DNA of 64,000 nucleotides from 40CM-2-70-7 sp035279865. Its GTDB lineage: Bacteria; Gemmatimonadota; Gemmatimonadetes; Gemmatimonadales; GWC2-71-9. The notes below the pieces were generated by a model. The model was not told where the DNA came from. It was given only the letters and a program-made list of their open reading frames with translations, and made no database searches. The translations under genes and the position numbers were made by a program. Shown here piece after piece: positions 26,201 through 34,119 of the stretch (its first letter is position 1; each line of letters starts with the position of its first letter). The stretch spans positions 1 through 64,000 of the forward strand of contig DATEGY010000124.1 of NCBI GenBank assembly GCA_035279865.1. Direction: 5' to 3'.

Positions 26201-27157
26201 ATGGCTTCTCCCGTCGTCCAGCTCGACCACATCACGAAGCGCTTCGCGGGCCATGTGGCCGTCGACGCGCTTTCCCTGCAGGTCCCCTCCGGGACGATCT
26301 ACGGTCTCCTCGGCCCCAACGGCGCCGGGAAGAGCACGTCGATCCGGATGCTGATGCACATCCATGTTCCGGACGAGGGCACCGTCCGCCTGTTCGGGGA
26401 GGATGGGAAGACCGGACGGGACCAGTCGGCCCGGATCGGCTACCTGCCCGAGGAACGCGGGTTGTATCCCAAGATGCGGGTGCTCGACGTCCTGGTGTTT
26501 CTGGCCGAGATGAAGGGTGTGGAACGGCGGAAGGCGAGGGGCCTGGCGCTGCAGTGGCTGGAGCGGCTGGGGCTTTCGGACTGGCGCATGCGGAAGGTGA
26601 ACGAGCTCTCGAAGGGCATGCAGCAGAAGGTGCAGGTCATCTCTACCCTGCTTCACGAACCCGATCTCCTCGTGCTCGACGAGCCCTTCTCCGGCCTCGA
26701 TCCGGTCAATGCGCAGGTTCTGAAGGACACCGTGATGGACTTGAGGAACAAGGGAAAGACGATCCTCCTGTCGACGCACATCATGGAGCAGGCGGAGCAG
26801 CTCTGCGACGGCGTGTGCATCATCGCCCGGGGAAAGAAGCTGGTGGACGGTCCCCTGGCCGAGGTGAAGCGGACCCACGGCGGCCGTCACGTACACGTGG
26901 CCTTCGACGGCGCGTCGGGGGATGCGGAGCGGCTCTTTGCCGATCCGAGGCTGGTGAAGAAAAAGGAAAGCACGGGCCAGTACGCCGAGCTCGAGCTGGC
27001 GACCGGCGCCGACGCCCAGGATATCCTCAAAGGCCTGGTCAATTCGGGCGCGCGCCTCGCGAAGTTCGAGCTCGCGGAGCCCTCGCTCAACAAGATCTTC
27101 GTGGATCTCGTGGGACCCGAAGCCGCGAAAGCCGCGGCGCAGCCGGAGGCCAAATGA
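26201..27157 (+). CDS. ABC transporter ATP-binding protein (Nat-type)
   Basis: A 318-residue ABC ATPase. Walker A GPNGAGKST is at residues 38-46, the signature is LSKGMQQKVQ and Walker B is LLVLDEPFSGLD. A C-terminal extension of about 90 residues follows the nucleotide-binding domain, as in NatA-like exporters (DUF4162-type tail). It pairs with the permease gene that starts within its stop codon (ATGA, 27154). Likely export of an ion, drug or peptide; substrate unknown. Confidence 0.92.
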   Translation: MASPVVQLDHITKRFAGHVAVDALSLQVPSGTIYGLLGPNGAGKSTSIRMLMHIHVPDEGTVRLFGEDGKTGRDQSARIGYLPEERGLYPKMRVLDVLVFLAEMKGVERRKARGLALQWLERLGLSDWRMRKVNELSKGMQQKVQVISTLLHEPDLLVLDEPFSGLDPVNAQVLKDTVMDLRNKGKTILLSTHIMEQAEQLCDGVCIIARGKKLVDGPLAEVKRTHGGRHVHVAFDGASGDAERLFADPRLVKKKESTGQYAELELATGADAQDILKGLVNSGARLAKFELAEPSLNKIFVDLVGPEAAKAAAQPEAK

Positions 27158-28407
27158 ACAAGATCTTCGCGATCGTCCGGCGGGAATTCATCGAGCGGGT
27201 GCGCCAGCGCTGGTTCTGGGTGATGGCCCTCCTCGGCCCCGTGCTCTTCGGCGCGCTCTTCATCGTTCCATCCCTCCTGATGAGCAAGAGCAGCCTGAAG
27301 CACATCGTGGTGGTCGACGGGACCACGAACGGCTACGGGGCGGCGGTGGTTACCCGGTTCGATCCGGCCAAGATCAAGGCGGTGCGGATCGGGGAGGCTC
27401 CGGGGCTGGTCGATTCCCTGACCCAGGCGGTCAGCGCCAAGACTTTGGATGGCTTCCTCATTCTGACCGATGCCGTGGTCGATTCCGGCAAGGCGGAGTA
27501 CCGGGCGTCGAACGTGTCCGCTTTCACCACCATCGGCGAGATCGAGGGGACCCTCCAGCGGCTGACGTCCGACATTCGTCTGCGCCGGGAAGGAGTGGAT
27601 TCGGCGGCGATCGCCCGGGCTCGGAGCGTGCGAGTGGATCTCGCGACCATGAAAATCGCCGGCGGGAAGGCCACGAACGAAAGCGCCGCCCAGTCGTTCT
27701 CCCTGGCCTACTTCATGGGAATCATCCTCTACATGGCGATCCTGCTGTACGGGATCAACGTGATGAGCTCGGTGCTGGAGGAGAAGACCAACCGGATCGT
27801 CGAAGTCCTGATCTCGTCGGTGAAGCCCTTCCAGCTGATGGCGGGCAAGGTGATCGGCGTGGGCGCCGTGTCCCTCTTTCAATTCGTGATTTGGGGCGTC
27901 CTCGGGCGCTCCGTGTTCCGGTACCGCCACGCCCTCGGCGCCGATGCGCCCGGGTCGGATCCCGGGATCTTCACGATGCCGCAGATCACGCCCGAAACGG
28001 CGGTGGTATTCCTGATCTACTTCATCGGCGGGTTCATGCTCTATTCCGCCATGTTCGCGGCCGTGGGCGCCATGTCGTCCAACGAGCAGGAGGCCCGCCA
28101 GGCCCAGCAGCCCGTGTCCATGCTCCTGGTGTTGAGCTTCATCAGTATGTTCGGCATGCTCAACGATCCGAGCTCGACGTTCTCCGTGGCCCTGTCGATG
28201 ATTCCGTTCACGGCGCCCATCGCGATGCCGGTGCGCTGGGCCGCGGGCAATCTGCCTCTCAGCGAGGTGGCGATCAGCGTCGCCATTATCGGGGTGTCCA
28301 TTGTGGGAGTCACCTGGGTTGCCGCGCGGATCTACAGAGTGGGGATTCTGATGACCGGAAAGAGGCCGAACCCGAAGGAGCTCCTTCGGTGGATACGGAC
28401 GGCGTAG
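27154..28407 (+). CDS. ABC-2 type permease (NatB-like)
   Basis: A 417-residue permease of the ABC-2/NatB type. One membrane helix lies at the N-terminus (FWVMALLGPVLFGALFIVPSLL), followed by an extracytoplasmic domain of about 150 residues and then a C-terminal bundle of about five helices containing the typical coupling segment SSVLEEKTNRIVEVLISSVKPFQLMAGKV. ATG 27154 overlaps the ATPase stop. The gene ends 6 bases before the left terminal repeat of the four-helix-bundle cassette. Confidence 0.92.
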   Translation: MNKIFAIVRREFIERVRQRWFWVMALLGPVLFGALFIVPSLLMSKSSLKHIVVVDGTTNGYGAAVVTRFDPAKIKAVRIGEAPGLVDSLTQAVSAKTLDGFLILTDAVVDSGKAEYRASNVSAFTTIGEIEGTLQRLTSDIRLRREGVDSAAIARARSVRVDLATMKIAGGKATNESAAQSFSLAYFMGIILYMAILLYGINVMSSVLEEKTNRIVEVLISSVKPFQLMAGKVIGVGAVSLFQFVIWGVLGRSVFRYRHALGADAPGSDPGIFTMPQITPETAVVFLIYFIGGFMLYSAMFAAVGAMSSNEQEARQAQQPVSMLLVLSFISMFGMLNDPSSTFSVALSMIPFTAPIAMPVRWAAGNLPLSEVAISVAIIGVSIVGVTWVAARIYRVGILMTGKRPNPKELLRWIRTA

Positions 28408-28413
28408 GCAGAC

Positions 28414-28466
28414 GGCTAGTGCGCAGGCAGACGGCGATAGACTAGACGCACAGACGCACGGATGGG
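28414..28466. repeat. Left terminal inverted repeat of four-helix-bundle cassette
   Basis: It pairs with 28931-28977. The inner block CTAGACGCACAGACGCAC followed by N-GATGGG matches with one mismatch in 25 bases. The outer block CTAG-N-GCGCAGGC matches with two mismatches in about 15. The middle differs in length by 6 bases. GACGCAC is itself repeated in tandem inside the arm, and GGCAGACGGC occurs twice (28407-28416 and 28425-28434) at its outer edge. Confidence 0.8.
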
Positions 28467-28479
28467 ATGAAGTTCGAGT

Positions 28480-28522
28480 AAACAGGGTACGTCATGCCGA
28501 AATCGGATGATGTACCCTGTTT
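28480..28522. repeat. Strong hairpin upstream of the four-helix-bundle gene
   Basis: AAACAGGGTAC (28480-28490) and GTACCCTGTTT (28512-28522) are perfect 11-base complements, with a partly self-complementary loop containing CCGAAATCGG. It ends 21 bases before the ATG of the gene at 28544. It could be a regulatory stem, a terminator of the ABC operon (the run of T is short) or an RNA element that the encoded protein binds. Confidence 0.7.
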
Positions 28523-28543
28523 GCTACCACCGCATTTTCTCGC

Positions 28544-28924
28544 ATGCCTACTCACCACACACTGAAGGCTTGGCAACACTCGCAGCGACTCGCGGTCGAG
28601 TGCGTCAAAGCAGCGAACGGGTTCCCCGACCACGAGCAGCATGCCCTGGCAGATCAGCTCCGACGTTCGTGCTACAGCATTCCACTCAACATCGCCGAGG
28701 GAAATACGAGGAAGGGGACTCGAGACAACCGCCGATTCCTGGATATCGCTTGGGGATCACTGGCCGAGGTTCAGACTGCCCTGAGCATCGCCCGGGATGT
28801 TGGCTACATCGAGCCCGCCGAGTTCGGGAGGCTAGAAGCTCTCGCAACCGAGACCAGCAAGACGCTGTTTGGACTTCTCAGGAAAGTCAGCGATCACGCG
28901 CAGAAAGTCCCCAGACCCAGATAA
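28544..28924 (+). CDS. Four-helix-bundle protein, S23/IVP-like
   Basis: A 126-residue all-helical protein of the family first seen as ORFs in 23S rRNA intervening sequences (S23/IVP) and related to the Avd proteins of diversity-generating retroelements. Typical blocks are the N-terminal LKAWQHSQRLAVECVKAANG, the central QLRRSCYSIPLNIAEGNTRK and GSLAEVQTALSIARDVGYI. Members bind nucleic acid; the cellular role of stand-alone copies is unknown. It is enclosed by imperfect inverted repeats (28414-28466 and 28931-28977), and its GC content looks visibly lower than that of the neighbouring genes, suggesting a mobile or acquired unit. Confidence 0.88.
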   Translation: MPTHHTLKAWQHSQRLAVECVKAANGFPDHEQHALADQLRRSCYSIPLNIAEGNTRKGTRDNRRFLDIAWGSLAEVQTALSIARDVGYIEPAEFGRLEALATETSKTLFGLLRKVSDHAQKVPRPR

Positions 28925-28930
28925 CTGCAC

Positions 28931-28977
28931 CCCATCTGTGCGTCTGTGCGTCTAGCCTTTCCGCCTGCGCCCTAGTC
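28931..28977. repeat. Right terminal inverted repeat of four-helix-bundle cassette
   Basis: Reverse complement of the left arm at 28414-28466: inner block 25 bases with one mismatch, outer block about 15 bases with two. It begins 6 bases after the gene's stop codon and ends 29 bases before mnmG. Together the arms delimit a unit of about 564 bases holding a single gene. Confidence 0.8.
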
Positions 28978-29006
28978 TTTGCTTTGCCCTGCCTTAAGTT
29001 CATCCC

Positions 29007-30860
29007 ATGCTTGACTATGACGTAATCGTCGTCGGCGGTGGCCACGCCGGCACTGAAGCCTCCGCCCTCTCGGCGCGGTTGGGAGCCAGGACCCTCCTGC
29101 TCACCGCCAACCTCGACACGATCGGGATGATGTCCTGCAACCCCGCGATCGGTGGCATCGCAAAGGGTACCGTCGTCCGCGAAGTCGACGCGCTGGGTGG
29201 CATCATGGGCCGCGCCGCCGATCGTGCGACCATCCAGTTCCGCATGCTGAACCGCTCAAAGGGTCCCGCCGTGTGGGCTCCTCGCGCGCAGTGCGATCGC
29301 ACTCTGTACCGCCGGGCCGTGCGCTCTCTTCTCGAGGAGCAGGAGCACCTGGAATTCGCGCAGGGCATGGTCGCTCGCCTGCTCTTCGATCGCGACCAGA
29401 TCGCCGGTGTCGAGACCACCGATGGCCGGCGCTTTTCAGCGCGCGCCGTCGTCATCACCGCCGGAACATTCTTGCGCGGGAAGATCCACCTCGGCACCGA
29501 GACCCAGATTCCAGCGGGTCGAGCGGGCGATCAACCATCGCAAGAAATGGCGCAAGCCATTGAATCACATGGACTTACATCACAACGATTCAAGACGGGG
29601 ACCCCGCCCCGGATCGATGGTCGAACGGTCGACTGGTCCAAGCTTCAGCGCCAGGACGGCGAGGACGCGGGGTATCGGTTCTCCTCCTTCGTAAAGGGCG
29701 AGCTCCCCCGTCAGGTGCCCTGCTGGATCACCTGGGCGGGCGAGCCGGTGAAGGAGATCATCAAGAGCCACTTGAAGGAGTCGGCACTCTACGGCGGTGC
29801 CATCAGCGGGCGGGGACCCCGGTACTGCCCGTCGGTCGAAGACAAGATCGTGAAGTTTCCGGACGCCCCCCGGCACCAGATCTTCCTCGAGCCCGAGGGA
29901 CTGGATACCCACGAGCTATACGTGAATGGGCTCTCGACCTCCCTGCCGCCAAGCGTCCAGCTCGAATTCCTGCACGCCGTGCCCGGGCTCGAATCAGCGA
30001 GGATGACGAGGCCGGGGTACGCCATCGAGTACGACTACTATCCCCCTACTCAGCTCACGCCGTGGCTCGAGACGAAACTGGTCGAGCGGCTCTTCTTCGC
30101 CGGCCAGATCAACGGCACGACCGGGTACGAGGAGGCTGCCGGCCAGGGTGCAGTGGCGGGGATCAACGCCGTACGACGGATCAGGGGGCAGGAGCCGGTC
30201 ATCCTCGGTCGCGACGACGGGTATATCGGCGTCCTGGTGGACGACCTGGTCACGCGCGGCGTGGACGAGCCCTATCGGCTCTTCACGTCGCGTTCTGAGT
30301 TCCGGCTCCTCCTCCGCCAGGACAACGCGCTCCGCCGCCTCGCACCCGTCGCAGAGCGACTGGGGTTGCTGACGGGCGCCGAGCAACGGGTGGTGGAGAC
30401 GCGATTCCGGGAAGAGGAAAAAATCCGCGAAGTCGCGGGGTCGACTTCCCTGTCCCCCGCGGATGCCCCTGTCGAGGTCGGAGGGCTCAAGGGAGCCGAG
30501 CGGGTGTCGACCCTGGTGAAGAGGCCGGGCACGTCGCTTCGGAGCTTGCTCCTGGCAGCGGGAGTAACAGACGATTGGACCGAAGACGCCCTCGTTGCCG
30601 CGGAGATCGAGCTCAAGTACGAGGGCTACCTCGCCCGCGAGAAGGACGCCGCGGCTCGGCTCGCGGAAATGACGGACTTCGCACTGCCGGTGGATCTCCC
30701 GTACCCTGAGTTGAACAGCCTCTCGACGGAGGCGCGACAGAAGCTCGCGGCCGTACGTCCGCAGTCGCTCGCGCAGGCCGGCAGAATCCCCGGTGTCTCC
30801 CCTTCCGACCTTCACAACCTCGTAGTCGAAACGACTCGCTGGCGCCGACGAGTCGCGTAA
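29007..30860 (+). CDS. mnmG: tRNA uridine-5-carboxymethylaminomethyl modification enzyme MnmG
   Basis: A 617-residue FAD protein that, with MnmE, modifies U34 of several tRNAs. It has the N-terminal FAD loop VVGGGHAGTEA, the family blocks MMSCNPAIGGIAKG and RAQCDRTLYRRA, the central TGTPPRIDGRTVDWS, and a C-terminal helical MnmE/tRNA-binding region ending IPGVSPSDLHNLVV. Length is normal. It lies directly upstream of parS-parA-parB, the conserved near-origin order, but mnmE is not upstream and rsmG, usually next, is absent. Confidence 0.96.
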   Translation: MLDYDVIVVGGGHAGTEASALSARLGARTLLLTANLDTIGMMSCNPAIGGIAKGTVVREVDALGGIMGRAADRATIQFRMLNRSKGPAVWAPRAQCDRTLYRRAVRSLLEEQEHLEFAQGMVARLLFDRDQIAGVETTDGRRFSARAVVITAGTFLRGKIHLGTETQIPAGRAGDQPSQEMAQAIESHGLTSQRFKTGTPPRIDGRTVDWSKLQRQDGEDAGYRFSSFVKGELPRQVPCWITWAGEPVKEIIKSHLKESALYGGAISGRGPRYCPSVEDKIVKFPDAPRHQIFLEPEGLDTHELYVNGLSTSLPPSVQLEFLHAVPGLESARMTRPGYAIEYDYYPPTQLTPWLETKLVERLFFAGQINGTTGYEEAAGQGAVAGINAVRRIRGQEPVILGRDDGYIGVLVDDLVTRGVDEPYRLFTSRSEFRLLLRQDNALRRLAPVAERLGLLTGAEQRVVETRFREEEKIREVAGSTSLSPADAPVEVGGLKGAERVSTLVKRPGTSLRSLLLAAGVTDDWTEDALVAAEIELKYEGYLAREKDAAARLAEMTDFALPVDLPYPELNSLSTEARQKLAAVRPQSLAQAGRIPGVSPSDLHNLVVETTRWRRRVA

Positions 30861-30896
30861 GTCGCTCAAACCAGCGCTACGGGAAAGTATCGGTGT

Positions 30897-30910
30897 GTTT
30901 CACGTGAAAC
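30897..30910. other. parS: parS centromere site 1
   Basis: GTTTCACGTGAAAC is a perfect 14-base palindrome and exactly the bacterial chromosomal parS core; the flanking T (30896) extends the match. ParB would load here and spread. It lies 116 bases before parA. Confidence 0.95.
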
Positions 30911-30919
30911 TTGGAGGCC

Positions 30920-30933
30920 GTTTCACGTGAAAC
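30920..30933. other. parS: parS centromere site 2
   Basis: A second perfect GTTTCACGTGAAAC, with its centre 23 bases from that of site 1, so the two lie two helical turns apart on roughly the same DNA face. Two such sites in tandem next to parAB are strong evidence of the chromosomal ParABS system. Confidence 0.95.
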
Positions 30934-30944
30934 TGCCCTTTCCG

Positions 30945-30977
30945 GGCATCATTCTGCGCACTATATTCGATGATGCC
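30945..30977. repeat. Inverted repeat in the parA leader
   Basis: GGCATCAT (30945-30952) and ATGATGCC (30970-30977) are perfect complements around a 17-base loop. The following 30980-31020 is strikingly AT-rich (for example TAATAATTACATAAAC) for this genome and probably contains the parA promoter. The inverted repeat could be an operator. Confidence 0.55.
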
Positions 30978-31025
30978 GAAATCTAATAATTACATAAACT
31001 ATTGTGATATATAGAGTTACATGAA

Positions 31026-31841
31026 ATGACCAGAATCATAGCCATCGCAAACCAGAAGGGCGGCGTCGGAAAAACCACGACTGCCGTCAATCTCGCGGCC
31101 TCTCTCGCCACCGCGGAAAGAAAAACACTGCTCATCGATTCCGACCCTCAAGGCAACGCGACCAGTGGCGTCGGCATTGAACGCGATCGCATCACCCACT
31201 CGCTGTACGACGTGCTTCTCGACGGTCATCCTCTGAACGACGCGAAGTTCTCGGCCGTCCACTTCCCCTATCTCGATGTCATCGCTGCCGCCCAGGATCT
31301 CGTGGGTGCGGAAGTCGAGCTGGTCGGGAAATCCGGTCGCGAACAGATGCTCAGGAAGGCGCTCGCAGAGGTCCGCGACCAATACCAGTACGTCATCATC
31401 GACTGTCCGCCGTCCCTCGGCCTCCTTACGCTCAACGTCCTGGCGGCCGCGGACTCGGTCATCATCCCGATCCAGTGCGAGTACTACGCCCTCGAGGGCC
31501 TGTCCCAGCTCCTCAACACCATCAAGCTGGTCCAGCAGAACTTCAATTCCGCGCTGGCGATCGACGGCGTCCTGTTGACCATGTACGACGCCCGTCTGAA
31601 CCTCTGCAAGCAGGTCGCCGAAGAGGCGAAGGAGTACTTCGGCGCGCGGATGTTCGCGGTCACCGTGCCGCGGAACGTCCGGTTGGCCGAGGCACCGTCG
31701 TTCGGCAAACCCATCGTCTTGTATGACGTGCAGTCGATCGGCGCCCGCAGCTATCTCGCCGTCGCGCAGGAATTGATCCGCCGGGTCGAGAAATCCGGAG
31801 CCCCGGCAAACGCCCAATCGCTCCCGGAGGTGCCCGCATGA
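31026..31841 (+). CDS. parA: Chromosome-partitioning ATPase ParA (Soj)
   Basis: A 271-residue Walker-type ATPase. The deviant Walker A motif NQKGGVGKTTTAVN holds the signature lysine K11 and the P-loop lysine K16; Walker B is YVIIDCPPSLG. It binds DNA non-specifically as an ATP dimer and is released by ParB at parS, moving the origin region. It is coupled to parB by a 4-base overlap (ATGA, 31838). Confidence 0.96.
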   Translation: MTRIIAIANQKGGVGKTTTAVNLAASLATAERKTLLIDSDPQGNATSGVGIERDRITHSLYDVLLDGHPLNDAKFSAVHFPYLDVIAAAQDLVGAEVELVGKSGREQMLRKALAEVRDQYQYVIIDCPPSLGLLTLNVLAAADSVIIPIQCEYYALEGLSQLLNTIKLVQQNFNSALAIDGVLLTMYDARLNLCKQVAEEAKEYFGARMFAVTVPRNVRLAEAPSFGKPIVLYDVQSIGARSYLAVAQELIRRVEKSGAPANAQSLPEVPA

Positions 31842-32731
31842 CGGAAACCACTGCGAAAGGCCGTCGCCTGGGTCGTGGACTCGAGGCCCTCCTCGGCCCC
31901 ACACGCGAAGAGGCCGAGCGCGAGGGCAGTCTCAGCGAGCTCCTGGTGGCGGACATCAAGCCCAATCCGTTCCAGCCCCGCCGGGACGTCGACCCCGCCG
32001 CCCTCGAGGAGCTGAAGTCCTCCATCAAGCAGGTAGGTCTGATGCAGCCGGTGGTGGTGCGCACGGCCCCCAACGGCGCCGGCGGATTCGAGCTCATCGC
32101 CGGAGAGCGCCGCCTCCGCGCCTGCCAGGCCCTGGGCTGGGAAAAGATCCCCGCGGTCACACGGGACGTGGATGACCGCACGGTCCTGACGCTCGCCCTG
32201 ATCGAGAATCTGCAGCGAGACGACCTCTCGCCGGTGGATGAAGCCCGCGGGTACGAACGCCTCATTGCCGAGTTTTTCCTCACTCAGCAGGACGTCGCCG
32301 AAGCCGTGGGCCGCGACCGCTCGACCGTCGCCAACGCACTCCGACTCCTCAAGCTGCCCGACGCCGTGCTCGCGATGCTCCATGAGGGGCACCTCACGGT
32401 CGGTCACGCACGCGCACTGCTCGGTCTCGATGACCCGCGGGTAGTCGCGAATCTCGCGCGCGAAGCCGTGGCGCAGGGACTCTCGGTTCGCGAAGTAGAG
32501 GACCGGGTGCGCGGCGGCCGGATGCCCGAGCGCCGTCCCCGTCTGAAAAAAGGTGTGGGTCCTGCCCCGGAGGTCCGGCGTGTGGAAGACGCGCTCCGCC
32601 GTCACCTGGGCACCGACGTGCGCGTGTCACTCCGGGCGAAAGGGAAGGGGCAGCTGCACGTCGCCTTCTACTCGAACGAAGATCTCGCCCGCCTGCTCGA
32701 GCTCATCCTCGGCGCCCCCTTCGACGGATGA
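31838..32731 (+). CDS. parB: ParB, parS-binding CTPase
   Basis: A 297-residue protein. An N-terminal basic tail (RRLGRGLEALLG) precedes the conserved ParB/sulfiredoxin fold with the CTP-binding motif GERRLRACQ and the box ENLQRDDLSPVDEARGY. A central helix-turn-helix (QQDVAEAVGRDRSTVANALRLL) recognises parS, and the C-terminal dimerisation domain ends in LARLLELI. It clamps and slides from the two adjacent parS sites. ATG 31838 overlaps the parA stop, and its own stop overlaps the next ATG. Confidence 0.96.
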   Translation: MTETTAKGRRLGRGLEALLGPTREEAEREGSLSELLVADIKPNPFQPRRDVDPAALEELKSSIKQVGLMQPVVVRTAPNGAGGFELIAGERRLRACQALGWEKIPAVTRDVDDRTVLTLALIENLQRDDLSPVDEARGYERLIAEFFLTQQDVAEAVGRDRSTVANALRLLKLPDAVLAMLHEGHLTVGHARALLGLDDPRVVANLAREAVAQGLSVREVEDRVRGGRMPERRPRLKKGVGPAPEVRRVEDALRRHLGTDVRVSLRAKGKGQLHVAFYSNEDLARLLELILGAPFDG

Positions 32732-33558
32732 CGCGCGGGAAACAACGGGGCGTGACCATCGTCGTCCAGGTGGACGGCGATCTCAACACCCGCCAGTTCC
32801 GGCTGCCCCTCTGGGCATTCACGGCAGGGAAGTGGGGGGCGGTCCTGGTGGTCGTCCTCGTCGCCCTCTTCTTCGCGTTCGCCGGACCCATCACCCGCTC
32901 CGCCGCGCGGGTGCCGGGACTCGAACGCGAGATCACCCGCCTGAAGACGGAGAACTCCCGCGTGCAGGAGCTGGCGTCCGCCTTGAATCACGCCGAGGCG
33001 AGCTACCAGGAGCTGCGCCGGATGATGGGCATGCGCGCGGCGGAGAACGCGAAGCCGGGAACGCCGGCGGCCGCGGCGGCAGCCGCCGCGGCGAGCCAGG
33101 ACCTGATGCAGGCCCCCGACGTCGTGGCGCGTGTCCCCGGATCGAGCCCCGTGTACGAGTCGGGGCCCTCGGCGCCCTCCCACTGGCCGGTGGATGTCAC
33201 GGGGTACGTGACGCGGGGGCAGGTGCGGCCCGGTGACCAGTCCGAGACCCACCCCGGGATCGACATTGCCGTGGCCGTGGGAACCCAGATTCGGGCCTCC
33301 GGCGGCGGGACCGTGATCACGGTCGGGACGGATTCCGCCTATGGATTGTTCGTACTCTTGCGGCATCCCGGCGGGTATGAGAGCATGTATGGGCACGCCT
33401 CGCGGCTCCTGGTCCGCGAGAACGACGAAGTGATGGCGGGGCAGGTGATCGCACTCTCGGGAAGTACCGGGCGGTCCACGGCACCGCATCTGCATTTCGA
33501 AATCCGACGCGGGGGCAGGTCACTCGACCCGCTTACACTGGTGAAGGAGGGGAATTGA
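32728..33558 (+). CDS. Membrane-anchored M23 (LytM) peptidase
   Basis: A 276-residue protein. A cytoplasmic N-terminus of about 30 residues precedes one membrane helix (about 35-55) and a coiled coil (about 60-100, REITRLKTENSRVQEL). An Ala-rich linker leads to a C-terminal LytM domain with zinc ligands H175 and D179 (HPGIDIA) and H254-L-H256. With all ligands intact it should be an active endopeptidase on peptidoglycan cross-links. It is coupled to parB upstream and lies one base before the bactofilin gene, so it probably works with the bactofilin scaffold in cell shape. Confidence 0.92.
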   Translation: MTRGKQRGVTIVVQVDGDLNTRQFRLPLWAFTAGKWGAVLVVVLVALFFAFAGPITRSAARVPGLEREITRLKTENSRVQELASALNHAEASYQELRRMMGMRAAENAKPGTPAAAAAAAAASQDLMQAPDVVARVPGSSPVYESGPSAPSHWPVDVTGYVTRGQVRPGDQSETHPGIDIAVAVGTQIRASGGGTVITVGTDSAYGLFVLLRHPGGYESMYGHASRLLVRENDEVMAGQVIALSGSTGRSTAPHLHFEIRRGGRSLDPLTLVKEGN

Positions 33559-33559
33559 C

Positions 33560-33952
33560 ATGGCGGTCTTCACCGAGAAAACGCGCGGGGGAAGTGACGG
33601 AGACTCAGCACTCTCCATCATCGGGAGTGGCATGCGCGTGGTAGGCGACATCACGGCGGACGGCGTCGTGAAAGTCGAAGGCACCATCGTCGGGACGGTT
33701 CATGCCGGCCGCCAGGTGCTGGTGGCCAAGGGCGGACTGGTAGAAGGGGACGTCTTCGCCCGCGAAGCGATCGTCGGCGGGGAGGTGCGGGGCAGCATCG
33801 AGGCCACCGAGCGGGTCGAGCTGCAAACCACCAGTGTGGTCCACGGAGACATCGCCACCAAGCGGCTGCTGGTGCAGGAAGGTGGCGAGGTGAACGGCGT
33901 GATCCGGATGGGAGAAGGGGCGCCATCGGAGCCCGCGGCGGCCTCTTTCTAG
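33560..33952 (+). CDS. Bactofilin (polymer-forming cytoskeletal protein)
   Basis: A 130-residue bactofilin: a short disordered tail, then a right-handed beta-helix core (about 20-110) of repeating hydrophobic turns (IIGSGMRVVGDITADGVVKVEGTI and following), then a short tail. These proteins polymerise without nucleotide on the membrane. The gene follows the LytM peptidase with a GGAGG-type ribosome-binding site just upstream, the widespread peptidase-bactofilin pair. Confidence 0.93.
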   Translation: MAVFTEKTRGGSDGDSALSIIGSGMRVVGDITADGVVKVEGTIVGTVHAGRQVLVAKGGLVEGDVFAREAIVGGEVRGSIEATERVELQTTSVVHGDIATKRLLVQEGGEVNGVIRMGEGAPSEPAAASF

Positions 33953-34119
33953 GTCACGAATATCCACAAGCGCACCTAACGCGAATTGTGGATTTCCTAA
34001 ATCAAATCAGCATATAGCGTTACGTTAGCGCTAATGTGGGAATCTCCGATCGAGAGTCAGGGTTCGCTGGTGCTACTGGTGTCGTAATGATGTTGTATTA
34101 CTGATGGCTCAGAGGACCG
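33953..34119. other. AT-rich intergenic region with inverted repeats
   Basis: A 167-base gap, richer in A and T than its surroundings. ATCCACAA (33962-33969) and TTGTGGAT (33986-33993) form a perfect inverted repeat; the first is within ATATCCACA, an 8/9 match to the DnaA box. Downstream, CATATAGCGTTACG and CGTTAGCGCTAATGTG (34011-34037) form a looser inverted repeat. It could be a promoter or operator for the Nif3-like gene or a replication-associated site. Confidence 0.45.
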
